Source: Thermoplasmata archaeon (GTDB lineage: Archaea > Thermoplasmatota > Thermoplasmata > Lutacidiplasmatales > UBA184). From it: a stretch of DNA of 41,646 nt. The stretch spans positions 1 through 41,646 of the forward strand of contig JAKAAX010000017.1 in assembly GCA_021802125.1 (NCBI GenBank), written 5' to 3'. A program made the position numbers and the translations under genes. The notes beneath the pieces are model-generated. The model was not told the DNA's origin. It did not search any database and worked only from the letters and a program-made list of their open reading frames with translations. The first letter of the stretch is position 1; every line of letters starts with the position of its first letter. This document shows, in pieces, positions 1 to 7,235 of this stretch.

Positions 1-20
1 CCAACGGGCCCAGGCACATC

Positions 21-27
21 TTTAAAG
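21..27 (+). promoter_or_regulatory. TATA-like box of tRNA-Lys
   Basis: TTTAAAG lies about 29 nt upstream of the first base of the tRNA, the distance expected between an archaeal TATA box and the transcription start. It is an isolated AT-rich stretch in a GC-rich background, which supports the call. Inferred from position and composition only. Confidence 0.55.
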
Positions 28-52
28 AGCGGAATCGGTGGGCACCGCGCGA

Positions 53-125
53 GGGCCTGTAGCTCAGTCGGTAGAGCAGGCGGCTCTTAACCGCAAGGTC
101 CAGGGTTCGAATCCCTGCAGGCCCG
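53..125 (+). tRNA. tRNA-Lys (anticodon CTT)
   Basis: The full cloverleaf is visible. The acceptor stem GGGCCTG (53-59) pairs with CAGGCCC (118-124), followed by discriminator G125. The D-arm is GCTC/GAGC. The anticodon stem GCGG/CCGC encloses loop CTCTTAA, giving anticodon CTT (86-88) for lysine. The T-arm has the standard GGTTCGAATCC loop. The outermost anticodon-stem pair (G79-A95) is a mismatch. No 3' CCA is encoded, which is usual in many archaea, and I see no intron. A TATA-like element precedes it. Downstream lies the 3' end of a convergent gene. Confidence 0.95.
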
Positions 126-245
126 TCGTGTCCCCCTCGGGCCACGCGCATGAGCGCGCGTCGCTCCGAGATGGTTCAACACGTCGACAACCGGACCGCC
201 GCATGGCTTGGAAAACCTGGACTCGAACCTCGGACCCGATCCGAT

Positions 246-773
246 TCATTCCGCAAGGGGGCTGCTGAACCACGCGCGTGTGGGAGCGTCGACATCCATC
301 TGCCAGAAGAGGGCGTTCATCTCGCCTCTGTGCTGCAGTTCCTCCTCCACCAGATGCCAGATGATGGTCCGAAGACTCGCCCTCATCTCAAAGGGCTTCG
401 TGCCGGCCTCCTTGCCTCGGATGACGTACGTCTCTCTGATGCGTGCGGGCGTCAGGGATGAGGCCACTCTCCTTCCGATGCCGCCCACCCGTTCTGTGGC
501 GCGTTGGATCTCTTGCTTGGAGAGAGGACCCTCGACCGCTTGGTGCTTCTCCTGACGACCCTGAGGTACGCTCTCCAACCACCAGACGTTGTTGTCGAGG
601 ATGTGGAGGAAGATGTCCTCCAGGGATGGGAAGGAGGCGCCCCGGTCCTTCCGTCGATCCGACTCTGACAACTTCAGGAGCGTTTCCGCGTATCGCGCTC
701 GGGTCTGGGCCAACCATTCGAGCCAGGCCCGCGCGAGGTCGATCTCGTCCACAACGGGTCCGGGTCCACTCAT
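246..773 (-). CDS. DinB/YfiT-like four-helix metalloprotein
   Basis: 175-aa protein of the DinB-like fold, a four-helix bundle that usually binds a metal through three His residues; many members are thiol (bacillithiol/mycothiol) transferases or stress proteins of unknown substrate. Visible marks are the helix with FLHILDNNVWW near residue 55 and the late helix HLVEEELQHRGEMNALF, the typical DinB C-terminal His helix. I chose ATG at 773 because GAGGAGA sits directly upstream and longer forms would run into the VOC gene. It is the last gene of the minus-strand ArsR-AHSA1-VOC-DinB operon, 14 nt after the VOC stop. The operon context suggests a detoxification or stress role; substrate unknown. 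Confidence 0.75.
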   Translation of the reverse strand: MSGPGPVVDEIDLARAWLEWLAQTRARYAETLLKLSESDRRKDRGASFPSLEDIFLHILDNNVWWLESVPQGRQEKHQAVEGPLSKQEIQRATERVGGIGRRVASSLTPARIRETYVIRGKEAGTKPFEMRASLRTIIWHLVEEELQHRGEMNALFWQMDVDAPTRAWFSSPLAE

Positions 774-787
774 TCTCCTCCCCCCGA

Positions 788-1186
788 CTACCCCTTGGGG
801 AAGTGGGAAATCTCCCACAAGTTCCCTTCAGGGTCCTCGAAGAAGGCGTACCTCTGACCGTCGCTCCGGGTCGCGGGCGCTTGCAGGAAGTGGACCCCCT
901 TCTGGCGGAGCTCCTCGTACGCCTTGTCGGCATCCTCCAGAAAGACCGCGAAGTAGTTCCGCTGGAGGAGGTGCTCGTCCGGTCGGACGCGGTCCTTCGG
1001 GATCTCTTTCGCCAACCCCTGGGCGGAGACAAGTGCGACCCCCGGTCCACCTTTCTTGCCGAAGGTGAGGTAGGCAAAGGTCGCCGAGGACTCCTTCAGC
1101 TCGAGACCGAGAACATCCCGATAGAACTCCATGCATTTCCTCACGTCGCGAACTGTCAGAGCGTAGGCGTTGAGATGGTCGATCAT
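788..1186 (-). CDS. VOC-family (glyoxalase/bleomycin-resistance fold) protein
   Basis: 132 aa, the usual length for a single VOC (vicinal oxygen chelate) protein with two beta-alpha-beta-beta-beta units. The N-terminal unit has LTVRDVRKCMEFYRDVLGLE, and the C-terminal unit ends in the family-typical FFEDPEGNLWEI with a metal-binding Glu candidate. His4 is the likely first metal ligand. Family members include glyoxalase I, antibiotic-binding proteins and extradiol dioxygenases; the sequence does not say which activity applies. The gene is third in the minus-strand ArsR operon, 51 nt after the AHSA1 gene, and is followed closely by the DinB gene. Confidence 0.85.
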   Translation of the reverse strand: MIDHLNAYALTVRDVRKCMEFYRDVLGLELKESSATFAYLTFGKKGGPGVALVSAQGLAKEIPKDRVRPDEHLLQRNYFAVFLEDADKAYEELRQKGVHFLQAPATRSDGQRYAFFEDPEGNLWEISHFPKG

Positions 1187-1237
1187 GATCCTCTTCCGAG
1201 AGGGTAGCCTTCGGCCTTGAGTGGGAGCGTGGCGCCT

Positions 1238-1714
1238 TCAGCGAACAAGGGCATCCTCCATCTTGCCGAGGACCTCGGTCCAGCCCGGCACCAACCGTGC
1301 GGCAATCTCAGGCGCACCACGACGTAGCTCCTCTAACTTCTCGTGGACGACCGTCAACCTCGTCTTGCCACCTGGGGCTGGCCGGAGGACCACGTGGACC
1401 AGAGTATCGAAGTACTCTCCCTTCTCCGGCTCGGTCCCAAGGAAGGCCCAACGGTAGACGAGCTCCCTGTTCGGAACCATCTTCACGAAGACTCCCTCAA
1501 AGGACCCCGAGCTCGCTCCGTGCATCGAATGGGGTGCCACGATCTTGCCGCCGACACGCGCATCCACGGTCACCGGTCCGACGATCAGCTCTCCGGGCCC
1601 CAACCACCGCTCGAGCAGTTCGGGGTCGAGGAAGGCCCGATAGACACGCTCGGGAGGGGCGCGCATGATTCGTTCGATCCGGACGATCTCGTTCTCGGCG
1701 TTCGTGGTGTTCAT
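1238..1714 (-). CDS. AHSA1/SRPBCC-family ligand-binding protein
   Basis: 158-aa START/Bet v1-like (SRPBCC, activator of Hsp90 ATPase 1-like) protein. Signature segments are IERIMRAPPERVYRAFLDPE and LERWLGPG at the N-terminus, a middle GSFEGVFVKMVPNRELVYRW, and a C-terminal helix GWTEVLGKMEDAL. Such proteins form a deep hydrophobic cavity. Its ATG overlaps the stop codon of the upstream ArsR gene (ATGA), so translation is probably coupled. ArsR plus AHSA1 is a very common bacterial pair in which both proteins are thought to respond to the same small molecule. The ligand is not known. Confidence 0.88.
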   Translation of the reverse strand: MNTTNAENEIVRIERIMRAPPERVYRAFLDPELLERWLGPGELIVGPVTVDARVGGKIVAPHSMHGASSGSFEGVFVKMVPNRELVYRWAFLGTEPEKGEYFDTLVHVVLRPAPGGKTRLTVVHEKLEELRRGAPEIAARLVPGWTEVLGKMEDALVR

Positions 1715-2046
1715 GGTCTTCCTCTCCTATGGGGAGCCGGGGACTCAGAGAGGACCTCGTCCATCCTCGCGAGTCCTTCCTCCCAGAACCTTTCGTAGAA
1801 GCGCAACCAATCGAAGGCCCGTCGGAACGGCGCTCCTCGTATCGAGTAGAGGTGCTGCCGACCTTGCTTGCGGACCGTCACCATCCCCGAGTCCTTGAGC
1901 ACCCGAAGCTGCTTCGAGACGGCAGGTTGCGACATTTCGGTCCTCTCCACGAGCTCGGTGACCGAGCGTTCGCCTGCGCGCAGGGCTTCGAGGAGATGCC
2001 TCCGTGACGGCTCGGCGAGGAGTTGGAAGACATCCGGCACATCCAA
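1711..2046 (-). CDS. ArsR/SmtB-family winged-helix repressor
   Basis: 111-aa winged HTH regulator. VFQLLAEPSRRHLLEAL, the recognition region SVTELVERTEMSQPAVSKQL and the wing VTVRKQGRQHLYSI are textbook ArsR features. No metal-binding Cys cluster is visible, so it probably senses an organic ligand or acts constitutively. The C-terminal FDWLRFYERFWEEGLARMDE matches the subgroup paired with AHSA1 proteins. The start shown is TTG at 2046; GTG at 2040 is about 25 nt from the TATA-like GGATATATG at 2061-2069 and would fit a leaderless transcript. First gene of the ArsR-AHSA1-VOC-DinB operon, divergent from the DHFR-like gene, whose promoter it may also control. Confidence 0.88.
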   Translation of the reverse strand: MDVPDVFQLLAEPSRRHLLEALRAGERSVTELVERTEMSQPAVSKQLRVLKDSGMVTVRKQGRQHLYSIRGAPFRRAFDWLRFYERFWEEGLARMDEVLSESPAPHRRGRP

Positions 2047-2060
2047 ATAGATGCCTGCAA

Positions 2061-2069
2061 GGATATATG
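2061..2069. promoter_or_regulatory. Shared TATA-like element between ArsR operon and DHFR-like gene
   Basis: GGATATATG contains the symmetric ATATAT core and sits about 20-25 nt in front of the two candidate ArsR start codons on the minus strand and about 80 nt in front of the DHFR-like start on the plus strand. It could serve both directions and would be the natural target of the ArsR protein. Positional inference. Confidence 0.45.
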
Positions 2070-2147
2070 TCTGTTAGGCTATCTCTTTGGGTACGCTGGG
2101 GCCCTTGTGGGGTCCCTCGAACCGGAACGAACCTGGAGGGACCGAAG

Positions 2148-2735
2148 ATGCGAAAGATCACCGCAAATGTGTACATGACCCTGGACGGCCGCGGCGCGTT
2201 CCCGAAGTATCCAGGCTCCGACCGTCCCTCGAGGACGGCGACCGCGCTCTTCCGACACATGTGGATCGCGCGCTACGGCGATGTCTCCACCGTGGTCATG
2301 GGCAGAAGGTCCTTCCTTGGCCACCGCCGAGTGTGGTCGGGGAAAGCCCGAAAGCCCGAGGACCCCAAGTTCTGCCATGAGTACTCGAGCTTCCTTGACG
2401 GGGTCGACAAGGTCTGTCTCTCACGTCATCTCAAGGCTCCCGGCTGGGAGAATTCCCGGATCCTGAAGGGAGACATCGCTCGGATCTTGACGAAACTCAA
2501 GCAGGAGAAGGGGGGGAACATTATGGTGGAGGGTGGCCCACGCGTCGTGAAGGAGGTCCTCCAGCGTGGATTGGCCGACGACTACTGGTTCTTCGTCATG
2601 CCTGTGGTCTATGGGAAGGGGCCCCAATACTGGGGTGCTCTGAAGGGTCAGACGACCCTGAAGCTCGTGGAGACGAAACACGGTGAGGACGGGGAGATCC
2701 TGCTCCATTACGAGGCGGTCCGTGGGGGAAAGTGA
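2148..2735 (+). CDS. Dihydrofolate-reductase-like protein (RibD C-terminal domain)
   Basis: 195-aa single-domain protein of the RibD C-terminal/DHFR fold. The start MRKITANVYMTLDGRG carries the family MTLDG motif; GNIMVEGGPRVVKEVLQRGL is the NADPH-binding region (EGG); YWFFVMPVVYGKGPQYW is the characteristic core strand; and it ends in a short LLHYE strand. The family reduces pteridine- or pyrimidine-type substrates with NADPH, but stand-alone copies beside ArsR/AHSA1 genes are of unknown substrate and common in bacteria. ATG at 2148 is preceded by GGAGGG, and residues before it are not conserved-looking. Followed after 87 nt by a diverged paralogue. Confidence 0.82.
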   Translation: MRKITANVYMTLDGRGAFPKYPGSDRPSRTATALFRHMWIARYGDVSTVVMGRRSFLGHRRVWSGKARKPEDPKFCHEYSSFLDGVDKVCLSRHLKAPGWENSRILKGDIARILTKLKQEKGGNIMVEGGPRVVKEVLQRGLADDYWFFVMPVVYGKGPQYWGALKGQTTLKLVETKHGEDGEILLHYEAVRGGK

Positions 2736-2822
2736 GCTCGGCTCCCGCCCGAAGATTGGCCACGCTTGCCACGGGCTCTTCAACCGCCGGGGAGAATACC
2801 GGCAGTCTCGAGGTGACCGGAA

Positions 2823-3407
2823 ATGACCCGCACCGTGAGCCTGCAGATGTACCTCACCTTGGACGGGTACAACGAGTTCCCCACTTACCCGGGGTCGAAT
2901 CCGGCGAACGATGAGCCCGACCCGATCGCGGAGGAGATGTGGATCAAGAGGTGGGACTCGATCGACGTTCTCCTCTTCGATCCCCAGACCTATGGCGAGT
3001 GGGCCGACTTCTGGCCCCTCGAGAAGCGCACTCCCGACGAGCATCCGTGGTTCCGCCAGATGTCCGAGTTCTCTGAGAGAGTCGAGAAGATCGTGCTGGG
3101 CGAGCGCCCGAGTTCGGCGGTATGGTCGAACACGCGCTACGTCCCAGGAGAAGTTGGCGAGGCGGTCCGGGGCCTGAAGATGGGTACCGGAGGGACCATT
3201 GCGACGGTCGCTCCCAAGCTCGGGATGGACCTGTCCCGACGCGGGCTAATCGACGACTACTTCTTCGCCGTCATGCCGGTGATCCTTGGGAAGGGCCGGA
3301 AGTTCTTCGAGGAGCTCGAGCATCAGCGGACCCTTCGTCTCGTGGAGGTCAAGTCGTTCCCGGCCGGGGAGCTCTTCTTGCACTACCAGGCGACCTCCCC
3401 CGAGTGA
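2823..3407 (+). CDS. Second DHFR-like (RibD C-terminal) protein, paralogue
   Basis: 194 aa with the same layout as its upstream neighbour: MYLTLDGYNEFPTYPG at the start, DYFFAVMPVILGKGRKFFEE in the core and ELFLHYQA at the end. The central EGG motif of the first copy is replaced by TVAPKLG, so NADPH binding may be altered. The tandem arrangement, shared FP(K/T)YPGS motif near residue 20 and equal length indicate an old duplication. A strong ribosome binding site GAGGTGA lies 7 nt upstream of the ATG. Expected to be co-transcribed with the first copy. Substrate unknown. Confidence 0.78.
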   Translation: MTRTVSLQMYLTLDGYNEFPTYPGSNPANDEPDPIAEEMWIKRWDSIDVLLFDPQTYGEWADFWPLEKRTPDEHPWFRQMSEFSERVEKIVLGERPSSAVWSNTRYVPGEVGEAVRGLKMGTGGTIATVAPKLGMDLSRRGLIDDYFFAVMPVILGKGRKFFEELEHQRTLRLVEVKSFPAGELFLHYQATSPE

Positions 3408-3477
3408 AATCTTGGGACTTGCCGGGCAACGTCCTTCCGTAGCCACAGGTCCTTCACCTTCCCGTGATGGGGGCGGT

Positions 3478-3855
3478 GTGCGGGGAGAGAGCGGGGTCCG
3501 GCGTGGAGGCGGGCGTCAGATCGTTCTCGGGTTCCTCCAGTTCTGGGACGTGGGGGACCGCCGCCAGACGATGGCTGGGCTCCTGCGGGCCGCCGGCTCG
3601 GGCACCCGGCTCCCGGACGCGTTGAGGGCGCTGCTCGTGAACCAGTTCGGTCGGCAGCTGCTCTCCAAGAAGATGCCCGAGCGGGAACTGTCCGCTCGTG
3701 TGGAAATGCTGGCGAGCCAGCTCTTCGGGGTCGCGTTGGTGCGATACGTGTTCCGCTGGGAGCCGTTGGCCACGATGAGCCCGGAGTCCCTCGCAGAGGC
3801 GCTGGGACCCGCCCTGGACCGCTACCTCCGTGCACCGTTACCGGGGCTCCCCTGA
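3478..3855 (+). pseudogene. TetR-family regulator remnant lacking its DNA-binding domain
   Basis: From about 3510 the frame encodes an approximately 110-residue helical region that looks like the C-terminal ligand-binding domain of actinobacterial-type TetR regulators: LGFLQFWDV, LLVNQFGRQLL, ASQLFGVALVRYVFRWEPLA, and ALGPALDRYLRAPL at the end. The HTH domain that should precede it (about 70 residues) is absent in all frames, because the preceding DNA is coding for the DHFR-like protein. A GTG at 3478 could still start a 125-aa HTH-less protein, so a residual function cannot be excluded. I read it as a decayed regulator left by a deletion or by imprecise transfer. Confidence 0.65.
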
Positions 3856-3893
3856 AGCGGCTCGGAGGGAAGTTCAGCGCCGGTGATGAGGGC

Positions 3894-4478
3894 TCAGGAG
3901 GGCTGGGTTCGGGCGCGGACCCGCTTCGAGACGACCCATCGCCTCAGGGCGATCTTGCGGTCCTTCTTGAACCCCGCTTTCTCGAACATCCCCAGCGTCC
4001 CGCTGCATAGGAAGGAGCACGAGGTCCTCTCGTCCGTGTAGTCCTCAGGGTAAGCCTCGACGACGCCCCCTCCGAGCTCCCCGATGTACCGGAGCGCCTC
4101 GCGAAGTGCGAGAGAGGCGACCCCTTCCCCCCGGCGTTCCCGGTCGATGAAGAAGCAGGTGATCCGCCAATCCGGGAGCTTGGCCAGTCCCTTCTCGTAT
4201 TCTTTGGAGCTCCGGATGTTGGGGAGCTCGCCGGTGGGCCCGAACTGGCACCACCCGACAGCCGCTGCGCCATCGAAGACCAGCGCGGCGTGCGCCCTGC
4301 CTTCGCGGACGTACGCCTCCTTCAGCTCGCGGTAGCGCCCCGCCCATTCCTTGTTCTCGCCGGGTCGAAGGTGGAAGGAGATGCACCAGCAACCCCCGAA
4401 GATGCCGTTGTGCTTCTCGACCAGCCGGGCGAACGCGGGCCACGTCTTCGGGGAGAGCGGTTCCGACCGGAAAGCCAT
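3894..4478 (-). CDS. GNAT-family N-acetyltransferase
   Basis: 194 aa with the Gcn5-related acetyltransferase fold. WRITCFFIDRERRGEGVA contains the beta4 strand and the acetyl-CoA pyrophosphate loop (RRGEGVA, the R/Q-x-x-G-x-G/A motif), followed by helix LALREALRYIGELGGGVVEAYP. Upstream, AALVFDGAAAVGWCQFGP is the beta2-beta3 hairpin; the C-terminal GTLGMFEKAGFKK is the usual last helix. Acceptor substrate cannot be deduced. The ATG is preceded by AAGTGACC as a ribosome binding site. It lies downstream of the second VOC gene on the same strand (101 nt gap), within the accessory detoxification block. Confidence 0.85.
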   Translation of the reverse strand: MAFRSEPLSPKTWPAFARLVEKHNGIFGGCWCISFHLRPGENKEWAGRYRELKEAYVREGRAHAALVFDGAAAVGWCQFGPTGELPNIRSSKEYEKGLAKLPDWRITCFFIDRERRGEGVASLALREALRYIGELGGGVVEAYPEDYTDERTSCSFLCSGTLGMFEKAGFKKDRKIALRRWVVSKRVRARTQPS

Positions 4479-4579
4479 AGGTCACTTTCGAAGAAGATCG
4501 AACAAGCTCTTGGGAAGGAGTTGATCTCGCCGTCGCGCGCAGAACCGGACCGAAGGTGGGCGGACGGCCTGGGGTCCGC

Positions 4580-4978
4580 CTACTTGGTGACCAGGTCGAG
4601 GCGGCGAATGACGAACTCGTTACCATCGGGATCCGCAAAGACCCCGAGCGTGACCTTGGCGAAGGGGGTCGTGAACGAGTGGGCTTCGTCCACGATCTTC
4701 CCGCCCCGCTTGCGGATCTCCTCGCACGCAGCCACGGGGTCGTTGTGGGAGAACACGATGCCGCTGACCGTCCCGGCGGGCCGTCCTCCTTCCCCTTCTC
4801 CCATCACGTGCATGGTGAGCTGGACGTTCGTTCCGGGAATCGCGTACGCGGCCCGTGAGGCACGTTCATTGAACTGCAGCTCCTTCAACCGCAGCACCTC
4901 GGTGTAGAACTTGCGAGCGCGCTGGATGTCGGTCACGTGGATGGTCACCGCCTCCAAGGTCTCGATCACTTCTGTCAT
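4580..4978 (-). CDS. VOC-family protein (second copy)
   Basis: 132-aa VOC protein, clearly different from the copy at 788-1186. TIHVTDIQRARKFYTEVL is the first beta-alpha unit and GVFADPDGNEFVIRRL the conserved C-terminal unit with the metal-ligand Glu. The middle ACEEIRKRGGKIVDE is the usual helix preceding the last sheet. I took ATG 4978 (MTEVIETLEAV) because a TATA-like GTATAG at 5001-5006 lies 25 nt upstream, which would give a leaderless transcript. Possibly co-transcribed with the GNAT gene downstream. Specific activity unknown. Confidence 0.85.
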   Translation of the reverse strand: MTEVIETLEAVTIHVTDIQRARKFYTEVLRLKELQFNERASRAAYAIPGTNVQLTMHVMGEGEGGRPAGTVSGIVFSHNDPVAACEEIRKRGGKIVDEAHSFTTPFAKVTLGVFADPDGNEFVIRRLDLVTK

Positions 4979-5000
4979 GTCCGGTCTTCTCCGTCCGTCC

Positions 5001-5006
5001 CTATAC
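5001..5006 (-). promoter_or_regulatory. TATA-like box, probable leaderless promoter of VOC gene
   Basis: GTATAG on the minus strand is centred about 25 nt from the ATG at 4978, so transcription would begin at or next to the start codon. One of several such spacings in this window. Confidence 0.45.
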
Positions 5007-5218
5007 CCCTCTGCTGATAACGACAACTCGGCTCTCGGATGCCCCCCTGGCCTCCCCAGGTCCAGAGCTCGCGGTCAGTTTCCCTGATCGTTGGAGGAGG
5101 CCGAGGAGGACCGGGCCAAGCCCGTGACCTTTCTGAGGGGGGCCGGAGAGTTCTGAGGAGGCTCGGTTGGACGGCCCACTGTGGAAATGGTCCTCGACCG
5201 ACATGTCGGGGCAGAGCA

Positions 5219-6127
5219 TCACGATCTTGGCGCCTGAGCTTCCAGCGCTTGGACCTTCTCCTCCACCGATCTCCCGTAGGCACTCTCGGTGTAGAGTCTC
5301 CGCACCTCGAGGAAGTTTGCGTCGGGGTCGACCGTGACCTCCGCAAGGTGGTCGAGGAACGCGAGGTCGCTCTGGGTGAGCTCCTTCTCAGGCTTGGTCA
5401 GGAGCTCGCCCCAGTCGTCATTGCCCAAGAGCTCCACTTTGTTGAGGTACGCCAGGTCGTGGAGCAGCGCGTAACGAATGGGAGGGAATCCCCGGTCGGC
5501 AGGGCTGTCCCCGAAGGAGTCGGAGTCCCGACCTCCCGCGCGGGACAGTCTCCAGGCTTCCCCCGCGACGAGGAACTTCCCTCCGGAGCGGAGATCAAGG
5601 GTGTCCAGGCTCAGACCGTCCTTCTGTTTTCGCACGTCGTCGATGTAAGGGTCGCAAAGGACCCATCGACCGGCCGACTCGTTCCAGTACTCGGTGACAC
5701 GGTGGTCCCACCAGACCATTCCGTCCCGGTCGAGGTAACCCGCGAACCCCACGCGCGAGCGCGCAGGGATCCCCTGATGGCGAAGCATGGAGACCTGGAG
5801 GAAGGTGAAGTTCCGGCAGATCGCTCCGATACGGTCCTTCGGCGCTCGGGGCGTCACGAGAGGTCCGGGCCTGCGCTCCTGGATGCGTTTCAAGAGGTCC
5901 TCGGCGCGGCGAACCCCGAATCGGGCGTTGTCGAACTCTCCCTCCCCGACCCCGAACATCGCCAGAATCCTGCCGTAGGGCGGGATCAGCAGGCCCTGGA
6001 CGGTCCGCGCGAGCGCGGGGGCTCCCGGGGGCAGCTCCAGGTAGAGAGCGGCCTGGGAGCGCGGGTCCGAAAGGATCCCATGCGATCGGTAGTATTCTGT
6101 CGGCACCTTCGACTGTTCCCCGGTCAC
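5219..6127 (-). CDS. Transglutaminase-like (papain-fold) protein
   Basis: 302-aa protein with a complete transglutaminase-type Cys-His-Asp triad in order: Cys104 in RIGAICRNFTFLQVSMLR, His142 in VWWDHRVTEYW, and Asp159 in GRWVLCDPYID. Such domains act as proteases, peptidoglycan or isopeptide hydrolases, or transglutaminases; the N-terminal 90 residues resemble no domain I can name. There is no signal peptide, so it is predicted cytoplasmic. The GTG start at 6127 is chosen because GGAGGT lies 3 nt upstream (6131-6136), and a TATA-like TTAAG is near 6173; an ATG much further upstream would add about 110 low-complexity residues. Single-gene transcription unit. Substrate unknown. Confidence 0.78.
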   Translation of the reverse strand: MTGEQSKVPTEYYRSHGILSDPRSQAALYLELPPGAPALARTVQGLLIPPYGRILAMFGVGEGEFDNARFGVRRAEDLLKRIQERRPGPLVTPRAPKDRIGAICRNFTFLQVSMLRHQGIPARSRVGFAGYLDRDGMVWWDHRVTEYWNESAGRWVLCDPYIDDVRKQKDGLSLDTLDLRSGGKFLVAGEAWRLSRAGGRDSDSFGDSPADRGFPPIRYALLHDLAYLNKVELLGNDDWGELLTKPEKELTQSDLAFLDHLAEVTVDPDANFLEVRRLYTESAYGRSVEEKVQALEAQAPRS

Positions 6128-6303
6128 TGGACCTCCGATGCGTGGGCTCTCAGGGGGCGCGTCCCCCGGGCTTAACCCTGCCGGGGGACCACCCCGCGCG
6201 CCTCCCCTTCTGATCGTCCCCCTGGGCCACCCATCGTAGAGCGCGACACCGAGTGGGGGAGAGCGATGGGTGTCGATCACGTGGCCAAGGACGGAAGGGC
6301 CGT

Positions 6304-7110
6304 TCAACCCTGATGGGGCTCGAAAGCCACCGTCGTCATGCTGAATCCGCCGAAGGCGTAGTCCTGGTCGACGACCCGAGGGCGCAGGTCGTCTCCGACC
6401 GCTCCGAGAAGGGTGAACAGCGGACCCAGTCCTCCCTCGGGCTTCACCGCGTCCCACTTCCTACGGTCGAACTTGGCGAGCCCTTCCTGGTCGAGCGCAA
6501 CGACCCGCTCGAGGACCTCGGCCTCGATCCGCTCGCCCTCAGACCACCTCGCGCCGGGGTCCTCACGGAACCGGGCAAAGTCGTGGACGATCGAACCGGT
6601 GGCGATGAACGCCACCCGCTGGGGGCTGTTCAGCAGGGCGAGGCGGATCGCGCGTCCCCACCGAAGATGGAGCTCGGGATCGGAGGCGGTGATGGACAGT
6701 GGGACCACCGGGACGCGGGCGCCAGGGGCCAGATGCATCAGCGGGGCCCAGGCCCCGTGGTCGAGACCCCAGTCATGGGTCCCCTGTACCGGGAGCCCGG
6801 CGCGCTGGCCCTCTTCCACCAACTTCCTCGCGAGCTCGGGGGCTCCGGGCGGCGCATACCGCACCTGAGCGAGCGCTGGGGGCATCCCCGAGAAGTCGAA
6901 GACCTGGCGTGGATGCGGGTCGACGTTGACCCGGAGCCCTCCGGTAGAAACCCAATGGGGGGTCGAGACTAGGATGACCTCGGGTCGGACCCGCTCCAAG
7001 AGCCTCAGGTCCTCGAGCGCTCGGGCCGAACGCGCGCCCACACCTTCGAAGGAAGGTGGGTGGATCAGGAACGGGGCATTGGGAGCGTAGGCTGCAAAGA
7101 CGATCGACAC
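6304..7110 (-). CDS. LigB-type class III extradiol dioxygenase-like protein (DODA group)
   Basis: 268 aa with the LigB/4,5-DOPA dioxygenase fold. Motifs: His17 in FLIHPP, His52 in STPHW, the hallmark THDWGLDHGAWAPL at 111-124, and GSIVHDF with His176. These Fe(II)-binding enzymes open catechol rings. The His normally found in the late H-x-x-P-L-L segment appears replaced by GGLGPLFTLL, so the active site may be altered. The GTG start at 7110 is 25 nt from TTAATA (7133-7138), consistent with a leaderless transcript. Divergent from the HxlR regulator gene, which may control it. Physiological substrate unknown. Confidence 0.8.
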   Translation of the reverse strand: MSIVFAAYAPNAPFLIHPPSFEGVGARSARALEDLRLLERVRPEVILVSTPHWVSTGGLRVNVDPHPRQVFDFSGMPPALAQVRYAPPGAPELARKLVEEGQRAGLPVQGTHDWGLDHGAWAPLMHLAPGARVPVVPLSITASDPELHLRWGRAIRLALLNSPQRVAFIATGSIVHDFARFREDPGARWSEGERIEAEVLERVVALDQEGLAKFDRRKWDAVKPEGGLGPLFTLLGAVGDDLRPRVVDQDYAFGGFSMTTVAFEPHQG

Positions 7111-7132
7111 GGCATCACTACAGATGCAGGAG

Positions 7133-7138
7133 TATTAA
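7133..7138 (-). promoter_or_regulatory. TATA-like box of LigB-type gene (leaderless)
   Basis: TTAATA on the minus strand, centred about 25 nt upstream of the GTG start at 7110. This fits direct transcription from the start codon. Confidence 0.5.
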
Positions 7139-7205
7139 GGGGCTCACGGTCGGAGTGAGGAGCGGCTCCTCCGGGGGGGAGCGAGGATTGCTGCAGTTGC
7201 GATAG

Positions 7206-7211
7206 TATTAT
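7206..7211 (+). promoter_or_regulatory. TATA-like box of HxlR gene (leaderless)
   Basis: TATTAT is centred about 27 nt upstream of ATG 7236 but only about 10 nt from the earlier ATG at 7218, so it decides the start in favour of 7236. Confidence 0.5.
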
Positions 7212-7235
7212 CCCTTCATGGGTGGTAGCTTTGAC

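Noticed and set aside
200..245. T-arm-like ACTCGAACCT stretch (minus strand GGTTCGAGT) after tRNA-Lys, read as a possible second tRNA or tRNA fragment
   Set aside because: The flanking stem does not pair beyond two bases and there is no acceptor or anticodon arm at the right distance; most likely chance similarity.
5027..5218. Possible coding or RNA element between the VOC and transglutaminase-like genes
   Set aside because: Short frames only, no conserved motif, no strong hairpin; ordinary intergenic DNA carrying the VOC promoter.
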